Shown piece by piece: positions 1-8,840 of a DNA stretch of 64,000 bases. Position 1 is the stretch's first letter; every line of letters starts with the position of its first letter. The DNA comes from Micromonospora sp. Llam0. GTDB lineage: Bacteria; Actinomycetota; Actinomycetes; Mycobacteriales; Micromonosporaceae. Both the position numbers and the translations under genes were made by a program. The notes below the pieces were generated by a model. It saw only the letters and a list, made by a program, of their open reading frames with translations, did no database searches and was not told where the DNA came from. Where the stretch lies: contig NZ_RJJY01000001.1 of NCBI RefSeq assembly GCF_003751085.1, positions 1,302,001-1,366,000 on the forward strand, read 5' to 3'.

Positions 1-44
1 CCGGCCGGCGGGCGCTGTTCGAGGTGCGGTGCTCGATCGAGGTG

Positions 45-509
45 TCACGGCTGCGGTCGGGGGACCTCGCCACGCCAGGCGCCGGTTTCCACGCCGTGTC
101 GGCTCTCGATGAAGTCCTTGAAGCGCTTCATGTCGCCCTTCACCCGGCGGTCCACGATGCCCAGCTTGTCGCCGGCCTGCTCCGCCACCCCCTCCGGGTC
201 GAACTCCAGCTGCGCGGTCACCCGGGTGTGGGCGTCGTCCAGGCGGTGGAAGGTGATCACACCGGCCTGCTTCACCCCACCGGTCGCGGTCCAGGCGACC
301 CGCTCGTCGGGAATCTGCTCGGTGATCTTCGCGTCGAACTCCCGCGACACCCCGGCGATCTCGGTCGTCCAGTGCGTCAGCGTCTCCGACACCTGGGTCA
401 CCTCCGAGACGCCCTCCATGAACTGGGGGAACTCCTCGAACTGCGTCCACTGGTTGTACGCGGCGCGTACCGGCACCGCGACGTCGACGTACTCGGTCAC
501 TGCTCCCAT
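45..509 (-). CDS. SRPBCC-family (polyketide cyclase/START-like) protein
   Basis: A 154-residue protein with the helix-grip pattern of the SRPBCC superfamily: an N-terminal strand (EYVDVAVPVRAAYNQW), a 'FPQFMEGVSEV' segment typical of actinobacterial cyclase-like members, repeated beta strands and a long C-terminal helix (residues about 115-140). Such proteins bind lipids or other hydrophobic ligands in a cavity; the ligand cannot be told here. The open frame extends upstream, but the ATG at 509 has a good ribosome site (GGAGGG, 8 bases upstream) and matches the family N-terminus. The next gene upstream on the same strand is the DUF2795-like protein, so the two may be cotranscribed. Confidence 0.85.
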   Translation of the reverse strand: MGAVTEYVDVAVPVRAAYNQWTQFEEFPQFMEGVSEVTQVSETLTHWTTEIAGVSREFDAKITEQIPDERVAWTATGGVKQAGVITFHRLDDAHTRVTAQLEFDPEGVAEQAGDKLGIVDRRVKGDMKRFKDFIESRHGVETGAWRGEVPRPQP

Positions 510-552
510 CTGAAGTCCCTCCTCTACTCCCGCTGGACCACGGACGGCGCGG

Positions 553-918
553 TCACCAGCGGGTCGTCTCGTTGGCATGGCCGAGCTCGGCCCACACCTC
601 GGACACCGTCTGGAACGTGCGACCCGGCGGCAGCTGATCGATCTCGTCGAGCACGTCGTCGGGTGCCTCGTTCTCCAGCGCGCTGTCGCGCAGCGTGCTG
701 CGGTCCCCGGGCAGTGCCGAGAGGTTGATGTAGCGGCCCAGCCTGCTCCGCTGCTCAACCTCCTCGCTGGTCATGCCCTGCGGCGTACCGGAGCGGTTGT
801 CGCCGGCCACAACCGCGGTCGGCTCCGGCTGGTCCTCGCCCGGGGGCTCCGCCTCGTGCCACTCCTCGGCCCGGCCTCCGGTGGTGCCCTGCGTGGTCCC
901 ACGGGTGTCGTGGGCCAT
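553..918 (-). CDS. DUF2795-like small acidic protein
   Basis: About 121 residues. The N-terminal half (to about residue 55) is hydrophilic, Gly/Glu/Thr-rich and probably disordered. The C-terminal half has the DUF2795-like pattern 'LPGDRSTLRDSALENEAPD' followed by VLDEIDQLPPGRTFQTVSEV, a helical unit common in actinobacterial genes near stress functions. No biochemical role is known. The start is uncertain: ATG 918 has a weak GGTGG upstream, and ATG 963 would add 15 residues without a visible ribosome site. The gene lies just downstream of the YihY/BrkB gene. Confidence 0.7.
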   Translation of the reverse strand: MAHDTRGTTQGTTGGRAEEWHEAEPPGEDQPEPTAVVAGDNRSGTPQGMTSEEVEQRSRLGRYINLSALPGDRSTLRDSALENEAPDDVLDEIDQLPPGRTFQTVSEVWAELGHANETTRW

Positions 919-992
919 GCTGTCGTCCACCCGGGGACTGTGCTTGCTGTTGCCGCGTTCCATAGCTGTTCGGTTACCCGTGACCGGCGTGG

Positions 993-1931
993 CTAAACCG
1001 GCGTCCGGGGCGGCAGCACCGGGTCGGCCGGTTCCGACTCGCCGGCCTGGGCGGCCCGGCCGCGCTGCACCTCCGCGTTGATCTCGACGCCCAGCATCAC
1101 CGCCAGGTTGGTCAGGTAGAGCCAGACCAGGAACGCGATCACCGCGCCGAGGCTGCCGTAGGTCACGTCGTACGAACCGAAGTACGCGACGTAGGTGCCG
1201 AACCCGGCGGAAGCCAGCGCCGCCAGCAGCAGGGTCACCACGCCGCCGACGGCCAGCCAGCGGAGCTTCGGCTGGCGGACGTTGGGAGCGAACCAGTACA
1301 GAAGAGACAAGAGTGCCGTGACGATGGCGATCAGCACCGGCCATTTGAGCAGGCTCCAGGCGGTACGCGGAGCCTCGCCCAGGCCGAGCCGGTCACCGAG
1401 TGCGTCGGTGACCGGGCCGCTGACGATCAGCATCACGGCGACCAGCGCGAGCAGCACCAGCCCGGCGGCGGTCAGCCCGAGCTGCTGTGGCTGCAACCGG
1501 TAGAAGGGACGACCCTCGGCCACCCCGTAGATGGCGTTCGCAGCTCGGGTGAACGCCCGCACGTACCCCGACGCCGACCACAGCGCGGCCACCAGACCGA
1601 AGCTGAGCAGCACACCCGCGGAACCGCGCTGGTCGACCACCCCGTCGACGACGTCGACGAAACCCTCGTCCCCCACCACCGCCCCGGCTCCGAGATCCTC
1701 GGCCAGGCCGACCACGGTGTCCACCGTGCGCTCACCGTCGGAGACCAGACCGACCAGCGCGACGACCACGATCAACGAGGGGAAGAGCGCGAGTACGCCG
1801 TAGTAGGTCAACGCGGCGGCCCAGTCCACGCAGTTGTCCCGGACGAACCGTCGTCCGCTGCCGACCAGCACGGCGCGCCACGTCGTCAACCGGATCTCGC
1901 GTAACCGCACCGGCCGGGCCGGACTGTTCAC
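993..1931 (-). CDS. YihY/virulence factor BrkB family membrane protein
   Basis: 312 residues with about six membrane segments (near 40-63, 105-128, 150-178, 195-215, 225-250 and 255-285). It carries the family hallmarks 'DWAAALTYYGVLALFPSL' near the N-terminus and 'YGSLGAVIAFLVWLYLTNL' near the C-terminus. The family was once mislabelled ribonuclease BN; its true role at the membrane is unsettled. The GTG start at 1931 overlaps the stop of the upstream aldehyde dehydrogenase in a GTGA, so translation of the two is probably coupled. The charged Pro-rich tail (last 25 residues) is cytoplasmic-like. Confidence 0.9.
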   Translation of the reverse strand: MNSPARPVRLREIRLTTWRAVLVGSGRRFVRDNCVDWAAALTYYGVLALFPSLIVVVALVGLVSDGERTVDTVVGLAEDLGAGAVVGDEGFVDVVDGVVDQRGSAGVLLSFGLVAALWSASGYVRAFTRAANAIYGVAEGRPFYRLQPQQLGLTAAGLVLLALVAVMLIVSGPVTDALGDRLGLGEAPRTAWSLLKWPVLIAIVTALLSLLYWFAPNVRQPKLRWLAVGGVVTLLLAALASAGFGTYVAYFGSYDVTYGSLGAVIAFLVWLYLTNLAVMLGVEINAEVQRGRAAQAGESEPADPVLPPRTPV

Positions 1932-3370
1932 CAGCGGCCGTCCGGTCCACCCGGAGCCTGCAGATGCAGCACCTTGACGACGGTCATCTCGTCGAGCAGT
2001 TCCGGCCCGAATCCGAGGCCTTCCCCGCTGCCGCGCCGGGGGTGCGCGGCACCGCCCGGCGCTCCACCGAACACCGAGTTGATCTTCACGGTGCCCACCG
2101 GCAGTTCACGCCAGGCCCGCTGCGCGTGGCCCATGGACCGGGTCAGCACGGTCGCCGACAGACCGTACGGGGAAGCCGCAGCCCGCGACAGCGCCTCGTC
2201 GAACGATCCCACCGTCATCACCGGGGCGACCGGGCCGAACGTCTCCTGCCGCATCACCGCCATGTCGTCGGTGCACCCGGTCAGCACCGTCGGCGGATAG
2301 AAGGCACCGGGCCCGTCCGGGACCCGGCCCCCGCACCGCGCCGTCGCCCCGGCCGCCAGCGCCGCCGAGACCTGGGCATGCACCTGGTCGCGGTGCCGGC
2401 GGTCCACCAACGGACCCAGCTCGGTGTACGGGTCCCGGGCCGGCCCCAACCGCATCCCCGAGCAGTGCCCGGTGAGCGCCTCGACGAACGGCTCGGCCAC
2501 CGTGCTGTGCACGTAGATCCGCTCGACGCTGACACACACCTGGCCCGAGTTCGCCAACGCGCCGGCCGCCGCCTGCTGCGCGGCCCATCGCGGATCGACG
2601 CCCTCGTCGACGATCAGCGCGTCGCTGCCGCCGTTCTCCCGCAGCACCTTGGCCCCGGTCCGGGCACACGCCTCGGCGACGGCCCGCCCGGCCTCGGTCG
2701 ACCCGACGTGGGCGACCAGGTCCACCCCGTCGGCGGCGGCGATCCGGGCGCCGACACCCCCGTCGCCGGTCAGCAGGGCGAAGACCCCGTCGGGAACCTC
2801 GTCGGCGACCAGCCGGGCGAGCAGCGCGCCGGTCGCCGGGCAGCGTTCACTCGGCTTGTGCACCACCGTGTTGCCGGTGACCAGCGCCGCGCCGAGCAGC
2901 CCGCAGGCCACTGCCACCGGGTCGTTCCACGGTGTCAGCACCGCCACCACCCCACGCGGCACGTACGCCATCAGATCCAGGGCCGCCGGGTCGCCGGCCA
3001 GCGCCCGACCCCGGTGCACCGGACCCAGCTCGGCGTACTGCCGCAACGTCGCGACGCCGGTGGCGATCCCGGCCCGCGCCCCGGCCAACGGCTTGCCCAT
3101 CTCCGCGCTCTGCGCCTCGGCCACCTGGTCGGTGGCACCGGCCAGAGCGTCCGCGATTCGCCGCAGCGCGGCGGCCCGTTCCGCCGCCGGTGTCGCAGCC
3201 CACCCCGGTGCCGCCTCGCGGGCCGACTTCACCGCCGTGCCGATGTCCGCCTCGGTGGCGACCGGGCTGCGGCTGACCGGGGTGCCCTCGGACGGGTCCT
3301 CGACGACAATCTCGGCGCCGTCGCCGAACCGCCCCCACACGCCGTCGATGAACTGCTCCACGTCGTACAT
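1928..3370 (-). CDS. NAD(P)-dependent aldehyde dehydrogenase
   Basis: 480 residues, the usual length for the ALDH superfamily. Visible landmarks are TPWND (146-150, with the oxyanion-hole Asn149), the cofactor-binding GSTEAG (223-228), general-base Glu245 in RENGG, catalytic Cys279 in NSGQVC, and QETFGP further on. It should oxidise an aldehyde to the acid; the closest flavour is succinate-semialdehyde/benzaldehyde-type enzymes, but the substrate is not readable. The frame is open far upstream, but ATG 3370 gives the normal ALDH N-terminus. It is divergent from the FAD oxidoreductase at 3440, with only 69 bases between them, and coupled to the BrkB gene downstream. Confidence 0.92.
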   Translation of the reverse strand: MYDVEQFIDGVWGRFGDGAEIVVEDPSEGTPVSRSPVATEADIGTAVKSAREAAPGWAATPAAERAAALRRIADALAGATDQVAEAQSAEMGKPLAGARAGIATGVATLRQYAELGPVHRGRALAGDPAALDLMAYVPRGVVAVLTPWNDPVAVACGLLGAALVTGNTVVHKPSERCPATGALLARLVADEVPDGVFALLTGDGGVGARIAAADGVDLVAHVGSTEAGRAVAEACARTGAKVLRENGGSDALIVDEGVDPRWAAQQAAAGALANSGQVCVSVERIYVHSTVAEPFVEALTGHCSGMRLGPARDPYTELGPLVDRRHRDQVHAQVSAALAAGATARCGGRVPDGPGAFYPPTVLTGCTDDMAVMRQETFGPVAPVMTVGSFDEALSRAAASPYGLSATVLTRSMGHAQRAWRELPVGTVKINSVFGGAPGGAAHPRRGSGEGLGFGPELLDEMTVVKVLHLQAPGGPDGRW

Positions 3371-3439
3371 CCGGCAGTCGTTCCCGAAGGCCGCGCCGGT
3401 AAACGTTTGGCCGCGCCCGGTCGGGGTAGCCGCGCGGGG

Positions 3440-5044
3440 ATGGCAGAAACGGATGTGGAGACGGCGGACGCGGTCGTCATCGGTGCCGGACACAACGGCC
3501 TGGTCGCCGCCAACCTGCTCGCTGACGCCGGCTGGGACGTGCTGGTGCTGGAGGCGACCGGGGCGCCCGGCGGTGCGGTCCGGTCCGCCGAGGTGACTGC
3601 CCCCGGCTATCTCAGCGACCTGTACAGCTCCTTCTATCCGCTCGGGTTCGCCTCGCCGGTGCTGCGGGAGCTGCGGCTGGCCGAGTTCGGGCTGCGCTGG
3701 CGGCACGCCCCGGACGTCTTCGCCCATCTGCTGCCGGACGACCGCGCGGCAGTGGTCAACCTGGACCCCCGGCGGACCGCGGAGTCGTTGGAGACGTTCG
3801 CCGACGGCGACGGCGAGCGCTGGCTGTCGGCGTACGCCGAGTGGCGGGCCGTGTCGGCGCCGCTGATCGACGCGCTGTTCACCCCGTTCCCGCCGGTGCG
3901 GGCCGGCACCGCGCTGCTGCGCCGGCTCCGCAGCGCCGGATCGTTACGGCTGGCCCGGCGCCTGGTGCTGCCGGTCCGCCAACTAGGCCGGGAGACCTTC
4001 GCCGGGGCCGGCGGCCCGGCGCTGCTCGCGGGCTGCGCGCTGCACACCGACCTGGCCCCCGACGACGTCGCCTCCGGGGTGTACGGCTGGCTGCTGACCA
4101 TGCTCGGTCAGGAGATCGGCTGGCCGGTGCCGGCGGGCGGCGCGCAGCGGATCACCGACGCGTTGGTCGGCCGGCTGCGTTCCCGGGGCGGCCGGTTGGT
4201 CACCGGCGCCGCCGCCGACCGGGTGCTGATCGCCCGCAGCCGGGCGGTCGGCGTGCGGACCGTCGACGGCCGGCGGTGGCGGGCCCGGCGGGCGGTGCTC
4301 GCCGACGTTCCCGCTCCGGCACTGCTGCTCGACCTGGTAGGCGACCGGTGGCTGCCCACCAGGATGGTCGACGACCTGCGCCGGTTCCGGTGGGACGGGT
4401 CGACGGTGAAGGTCGACTGGGCGCTCACCGGCCCGATGCCGTGGCGCAATCCGGCGGTCGCCGGGGCCGGTACCGTGCACCTTGGTGCCGACCTGGACGG
4501 CCTGACCCGGTACGCCGCCGCGCTGGCCTGCGACGAGGTGCCCCGCGACCCGTTCCTGCTGCTCGGTCAGCTGACCACCGCCGACCCGCAGCGGTCCCCG
4601 GCGGGCACCGAGTCGCTGTGGGCGTACACGCACCTGCCGCACCGTACCCGGTGGCACCCCGAGGAGATCGTCGAACATGTCGCGCGGATGGAGGCGGTGC
4701 TGCAGCGGCAGGCACCGGGCTTCGGCGCTCTGGTCCAAGCCCGGCACGTGGCCGGTCCGGTGGACCTGCAGCAGCACAATCCGAGCCTGGTCGGGGGAGC
4801 GGTCGGTGGCGGCACGTCGGCCGCGTACCAGCAGCTGTTCTTCCGGCCGGTGCCCGGCTTGGGCCGCGCGGACACCCCGGTCGACCGGCTCTTTCTCGCC
4901 TCGGCGTCGGCGCACCCCGGCGGCGGGGTGCACGGCGCGCCCGGGTCGAACGCCGCGCGGGCGGCGCTGGCCCGCGACCGTGCGGTGACCGGGCGGATGT
5001 ACGGGGCCGTGGTGTCGGCGGCGCAGCGCGCGGTCTACCGCTGA
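3440..5044 (+). CDS. Phytoene-dehydrogenase-like FAD-dependent oxidoreductase (NAD(P)/FAD family)
   Basis: 534 residues. A Rossmann dinucleotide-binding motif lies at the N-terminus (GAGHNG, residues 15-20, with the acidic Glu38 that ends the fold), followed by GAPGGAVRS. The C-terminus has the flavin-contacting 'ASASAHPGGGVHGAPG' seen in CrtI-like amine oxidases. Substrates of such proteins in actinobacteria are mostly unknown. No carotenoid genes sit nearby, so a carotenoid role is not supported. The frame is open 1.4 kb upstream opposite the aldehyde dehydrogenase, but the ATG at 3440 directly precedes the Rossmann fold. Confidence 0.88.
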   Translation: MAETDVETADAVVIGAGHNGLVAANLLADAGWDVLVLEATGAPGGAVRSAEVTAPGYLSDLYSSFYPLGFASPVLRELRLAEFGLRWRHAPDVFAHLLPDDRAAVVNLDPRRTAESLETFADGDGERWLSAYAEWRAVSAPLIDALFTPFPPVRAGTALLRRLRSAGSLRLARRLVLPVRQLGRETFAGAGGPALLAGCALHTDLAPDDVASGVYGWLLTMLGQEIGWPVPAGGAQRITDALVGRLRSRGGRLVTGAAADRVLIARSRAVGVRTVDGRRWRARRAVLADVPAPALLLDLVGDRWLPTRMVDDLRRFRWDGSTVKVDWALTGPMPWRNPAVAGAGTVHLGADLDGLTRYAAALACDEVPRDPFLLLGQLTTADPQRSPAGTESLWAYTHLPHRTRWHPEEIVEHVARMEAVLQRQAPGFGALVQARHVAGPVDLQQHNPSLVGGAVGGGTSAAYQQLFFRPVPGLGRADTPVDRLFLASASAHPGGGVHGAPGSNAARAALARDRAVTGRMYGAVVSAAQRAVYR

Positions 5045-5074
5045 GCCGGTGGCCGAGCCGCGTGGCCGGATCGA

Positions 5075-5560
5075 TTAGTCGATGACCATCCGGGCCCGTC
5101 GACGCCGGGGCGGTTGTGCCGGCACCGGTGGGGGACCGGGTGGGGCCGGCGCCGGCGGTACCGGGCCGACCGAGCCGGGCAGCAGACCCCACCCGGTGGT
5201 GTCCTGCTCCGCGGCGGCGCTCTGCCGGATCGACAGGTGGACGTGCCCGGTGTGCGGATTGCTCCCGGTGTACGGTCGACAGCTCCAACCGGTGGCGCGG
5301 TTGGCGATCTGCCGATCGAAGATCCAGTACTGGGCGGCGGGGTGTGCTTGGAACGCGGCCAGCAGCGCCGGTACGTCGATGCCGTCGCGGTCGACGTCGA
5401 TCGCGTCGACGCTGCCCCGCGCGTTGGGATTGTGGTCCGAGGTCCGGGCCGCGTGCGCGGCGTCACCGATCCAGCCGTCGGACCGGCGGTCCCGGTCCGG
5501 CCACCGGGCGTCGATCTCACTCCGCAGCACCCGCAGCGACGGTGCCAGGTAGTACGCCAT
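5075..5560 (-). CDS. M15-like (VanY/endolysin-type) peptidase domain protein
   Basis: 161 residues. The pattern AARTSDHNPN, then VDAIDVDRDG, then TGHVHLSI places His, Asp and His ligands as in the LAS/M15 D,D-peptidase fold found in actinophage endolysins and VanY-like enzymes. No signal peptide is visible. The last 35 residues are Pro/Ala/Arg-rich. ATG 5560 has GGGAGG just upstream. The gene converges on the FAD oxidoreductase, 30 bases away. A cell-wall peptide cleaving role is inferred from the fold only; many close relatives are annotated as hypothetical. Confidence 0.65.
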   Translation of the reverse strand: MAYYLAPSLRVLRSEIDARWPDRDRRSDGWIGDAAHAARTSDHNPNARGSVDAIDVDRDGIDVPALLAAFQAHPAAQYWIFDRQIANRATGWSCRPYTGSNPHTGHVHLSIRQSAAAEQDTTGWGLLPGSVGPVPPAPAPPGPPPVPAQPPRRRRARMVID

Positions 5561-5699
5561 CTGCCCTCCCGCTCACCGGCGGCCGGCGTCGGCCGACCTC
5601 CGTCCGCGTCTGACTACCCAGAGTAAATATTGTGGTTGCTCTGCGCGACGCGGACAGGTCCCGGTGCGGGTGTCGGATCTCCGGCTGGAACCGCCGGGG

Positions 5700-7058
5700 T
5701 CACTGGCCGGGGGGACGCGGCCAGGACTCCTCGACCGGCGTCGGCGCCGGCGCCGGCGCTGACGCCGACGCCGGCGGCGCCGGCTCGGTCGGCGGTGCGA
5801 CAGCGGGCGTGGCGGCGGGCGTGGCGGCCGGGCCGTTGTCGGTCGGCGCGACCCACAGCGGGGCCTTCGGCAGCAGTGACCGGAAGTCGAACGAGCACTT
5901 GCCACAGGACCGCAGTGCTGACTCCGTGCGCCGGTCACCGCACTGCCGGCAGAAGGTCACCACCGACTCGTCGGCCGACAGACCCTGGCAGCGTGGGCAG
6001 GCGAAGGCCGGACCCTTGGTCTGGGCCAGCCGCCCGGCCAGCACGAACGGACTGATCACCGCGCTCACCGTGGTCGCCAGGTCCCGGGTACGGCGGTTGC
6101 GTTCCTGCAGCCGCTCCAGCTCGGGGTTGACGATCTTCTCCAGCCTGCAGGTCGTGCAGATCAACAGCGTCCGAACCGGCAGCATCTCCCGTAGCTGGGC
6201 CTGCTGATGCAGGAACGTCACCACCGGCACGTCGGCCGGATCCACGGTGAACCGGAACGGCGTCGACGCGCCGGCCGGGGCGGCCGCCGCCGCGATGTAC
6301 TCCTCGACCCGGTACACCAGCCCCTGGATCTGGGTGACCAGGTTCGCCGGCATCTGCCCAGGCCGGCTGGTGATCAGGGTGCCGACGGTGAGCATCCCGT
6401 CGGCGAGCTGGGTCGGCACCTCGGCGACCGTATCCGCAGCGACGAAGGTGAACGTGCCCGCCCCGGTCCGGCTCACCGGGGCACCCTTCGCCGGGTCGGA
6501 CCCGTCGAGGAACCGGGTGGTGTGGCGGGAGATCAACGAGCCGGCCTGGGCCGCCCACCCGGCGGCGTTCTGCATGGCGGCGACGTCTCCGGTACCGGTG
6601 TTGCGCCACCAGTCGGCGAAGCCGCCGGCGGCCGCCGGGTCGAGCCGGGCCAGAGCGGCGTCGACTGCGGCCAGGACGGATCCGAAGACGTCCTGGTAGA
6701 CGGCGGTCGCACCCCAGTTACGGCCGACCTTGGCCGGCCAGCGGTCGTTCACCTGGACGGTGACCCGGCAGGCGGCCGGGCCGGCCTCCAGACCGATCTG
6801 CAACTGCACCGGCATCCGGGCAGGTTGCAAGGTGACCGCGCCGAGCTTGGAACCGCGTACCGCCTGGATGACGGTGAGCTGCTCGGCGGTGAGCTGGAAA
6901 CCCAGGTTCCGTACGGCGGCGATCAGATGCTGCCGCACGACGGTGAGTGGGGCGGCGACGCTCCGTTCCGCTCCGGCGGCGAGCTGACCGGCCTGCCGAT
7001 CGTCGCCGGTGCCGATGCCGGTGGCCGGCGCCCTGCCGTTGCCGTCTGCCCAGGTCAT
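5700..7058 (-). CDS. Uncharacterised zinc-ribbon protein with Pro/Ala-rich tail
   Basis: 452 residues, family not recognised. Residues about 35-120 form an alpha/beta region, and the middle (about 130-290) is predicted soluble. The C-terminal third carries paired cysteines: CTTC (about 310), then CPRC, CRQC and CGKC (about 365-410), typical of structural zinc ribbons. The last 45 residues are Pro/Ala/Thr-rich. The ATG at 7058 overlaps the stop of the upstream gene (ATGA), so the two are probably translated as a pair. The frame is open upstream, but the overlap and the neighbouring gene exclude the longer form. Confidence 0.75.
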   Translation of the reverse strand: MTWADGNGRAPATGIGTGDDRQAGQLAAGAERSVAAPLTVVRQHLIAAVRNLGFQLTAEQLTVIQAVRGSKLGAVTLQPARMPVQLQIGLEAGPAACRVTVQVNDRWPAKVGRNWGATAVYQDVFGSVLAAVDAALARLDPAAAGGFADWWRNTGTGDVAAMQNAAGWAAQAGSLISRHTTRFLDGSDPAKGAPVSRTGAGTFTFVAADTVAEVPTQLADGMLTVGTLITSRPGQMPANLVTQIQGLVYRVEEYIAAAAAPAGASTPFRFTVDPADVPVVTFLHQQAQLREMLPVRTLLICTTCRLEKIVNPELERLQERNRRTRDLATTVSAVISPFVLAGRLAQTKGPAFACPRCQGLSADESVVTFCRQCGDRRTESALRSCGKCSFDFRSLLPKAPLWVAPTDNGPAATPAATPAVAPPTEPAPPASASAPAPAPTPVEESWPRPPGQ

Positions 7059-7495
7059 TCCGCGCCGAATCCGGTGTCGAAGCTGCTGCCGGTGTCGTAG
7101 CTGCTGGTGCTGCTGTCGTACGCGCTGACCTCGGCGGCCGCGGCGTCGACGCTGTAGTCCGTCGCGGCCGCGTAGTCGCTCGCCGTACCGGCCTCGTCGG
7201 CGGCCAGCGAGTACTGCCGGTCGGCCGCCTCGAGCGAGGCGGTCGGGTCGAAGCCGGCGGCGACGCTGTCCGCCGCGTCCTGCAGGTGACCGTCGGCGGA
7301 CTGGGTCCACGAATCGCTGACGTCGCCGTGCCAGTCGGACCACTCCTGGTCGGCCACGGCCTGGTCCAGATGGGTCTCCACCGCGTCGGCGACCGGCTCG
7401 GGCAGCGTGGTCGAGCTGCCCGCGAAATCCGTCGTGCCGGCGTCGGCGCTGGTGTCGCTGGTCAGGTAGTCGTCCCAGCTCGAATCGGTTGACAT
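7055..7495 (-). CDS. Small acidic Ser/Asp/Ala-rich protein, coupled to the zinc-ribbon gene
   Basis: 146 residues, very acidic and rich in Ser, Thr, Ala and Asp, with Tyr/Ser-Asp repeats near the C-terminus (AYDSSTSSYDTGSSFDTGF). No membrane segment, signal peptide or recognised domain is visible; the central part (about 35-95) looks helical and the ends disordered. ATG 7495 is preceded by a strong AGGAGGTGG eight bases upstream, so expression is probably substantial. It is translationally coupled to the zinc-ribbon gene downstream. The function is unknown. Confidence 0.72.
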   Translation of the reverse strand: MSTDSSWDDYLTSDTSADAGTTDFAGSSTTLPEPVADAVETHLDQAVADQEWSDWHGDVSDSWTQSADGHLQDAADSVAAGFDPTASLEAADRQYSLAADEAGTASDYAAATDYSVDAAAAEVSAYDSSTSSYDTGSSFDTGFGAE

Positions 7496-7663
7496 CGACC
7501 GCCACCTCCTGGTCGGGGCGCGACGGTCGCCGCCGCCCCATGATCGTCATCTGCGATCGATGATGCATCGGTGGGCGGGCGGGCTGTATCCCCCTTGTGT
7601 GCCACGGCCGCCGGTTCGACGGCGGCGACCGGCGGCCCAACGGGCGGTGGTGGTGTCAGACGG

Positions 7664-8716
7664 TCACGCTGCCCGCCCGACCGGTCGACGGACCGCTGCC
7701 CGCAGCCGGGCCGGCCCGTTGCCGACCATCGCCCGGGCGGTGCCGAGCGCGGCGGCCAGGACCGCGGCGGTGGCGGTCTGCTTGTGCGTCACGGCCCACA
7801 GCGCCAGCGACCGCCGACGTGCCTGGTCGTCGAAGGCGCCGTGCGCGCCGTGGTCGACCTCGGCATCGGCCGGGGCGTCCACGTTGTCCCGCCAGCGCGC
7901 CCGGTCGATGACCTCGTCGGTCTGCTGGGAGTCGAAGCCGACCTGCCGGATCGCCAGCAGCCGGTCGAGCAGCCCGGGCGCGATGACGTCGGCGAGCCGG
8001 GCCCGAATGGTGGGGCCACCGACGTTGACCTCCCGCTTGCCGTTGTCGGCGGCCCAGCAGATCGCCGCAGCGGCCACCTCGGGCTGGAAGATCGGCGGTA
8101 CCGGCTGCGGGTGTCGGGGCAGGTGGGTGCGCACCCAGGAGAACTGTGGCGTGTTCACCGCCGGCAGTTGGACCATCGACAGCTTGATCTCCGGGCTGGC
8201 CTGGAGCAGTTCGGCCCGTAGCGAGTCGTTGAATCCCTGGATGGCGTGCTTGCTGGCACAGTACGCCGATTGCAGCGGAATGCCCCGGTATGCCAGAGCC
8301 GACCCGACCTGCACGATCGTGCCGATTCCGGCTGGCCGCATCTGTCGCAGCGCCGCCAGCGTGCCGTGCACGGTGCCGAGGTAGTTGACCTCGGTGACCC
8401 GTCGGAACTCGTCGGCGCTGATCTCCCAGGTCGGGGCGAAGACCGACACCATCGCGTTGTTGATCCACACGTCCAGGCCACCGTTGCGTCGGTGCAGGTC
8501 GTGGGCGGCCTCGTCGACCGCTGCGGCGTCGGCGACGTCCACCTGGTACGTGGCCACCGCCTCGGCACCCAGCTCACGGCACTGCTCGGCGGCTGCGGCC
8601 AGGCCGGCCGCTCCGCGGGCCAGCAACCCGAGCCGGGCGCCCCGGCGTGCGTACCGCTGGGCGGTGGCGCGTCCGATGCCGGCGCTCGCGCCAGTGATCA
8701 TCACGGTCTGGCTCAT
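7664..8716 (-). CDS. Short-chain dehydrogenase/reductase (SDR) with C-terminal membrane-like extension
   Basis: 350 residues. It has an N-terminal Rossmann fold with TGASAGIG (residues 7-14), NNAMV at the substrate edge (about 85) and the catalytic YCASK (about 150-155). At 350 residues it is about 100 longer than classical SDRs. The extra C-terminal part ends in an Ala-rich hydrophobic stretch (AVLAAALGTARAMVGNG). This architecture is common in actinobacterial SDRs of unknown substrate. ATG 8716 has a near-perfect GGGAGGTGAT seven bases upstream, which decides it against the earlier start at 8749. Confidence 0.88.
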   Translation of the reverse strand: MSQTVMITGASAGIGRATAQRYARRGARLGLLARGAAGLAAAAEQCRELGAEAVATYQVDVADAAAVDEAAHDLHRRNGGLDVWINNAMVSVFAPTWEISADEFRRVTEVNYLGTVHGTLAALRQMRPAGIGTIVQVGSALAYRGIPLQSAYCASKHAIQGFNDSLRAELLQASPEIKLSMVQLPAVNTPQFSWVRTHLPRHPQPVPPIFQPEVAAAAICWAADNGKREVNVGGPTIRARLADVIAPGLLDRLLAIRQVGFDSQQTDEVIDRARWRDNVDAPADAEVDHGAHGAFDDQARRRSLALWAVTHKQTATAAVLAAALGTARAMVGNGPARLRAAVRRPVGRAA

Positions 8717-8840
8717 TCCGATCACCTCCCTGCGGGTGCCGTCCGGCACCCGTCCACTGACCTGCCCTGACTGGACCTGCCCTGAATGGGCCCTGCTGCC
8801 GTGGACCCGTCCGTCGGGCCCAGGCCGTGGCGTGCCGGCG

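Noticed and set aside
1964..3439. Upstream part of the very long frame that ends with the FAD oxidoreductase
   Set aside because: It is antisense to the aldehyde dehydrogenase and lacks family features; the real start is ATG 3440 before the Rossmann motif.
3440..5044. FAD oxidoreductase as a phytoene desaturase of a carotenoid cluster
   Set aside because: No crtB, crtE or other carotenoid genes occur in the window.
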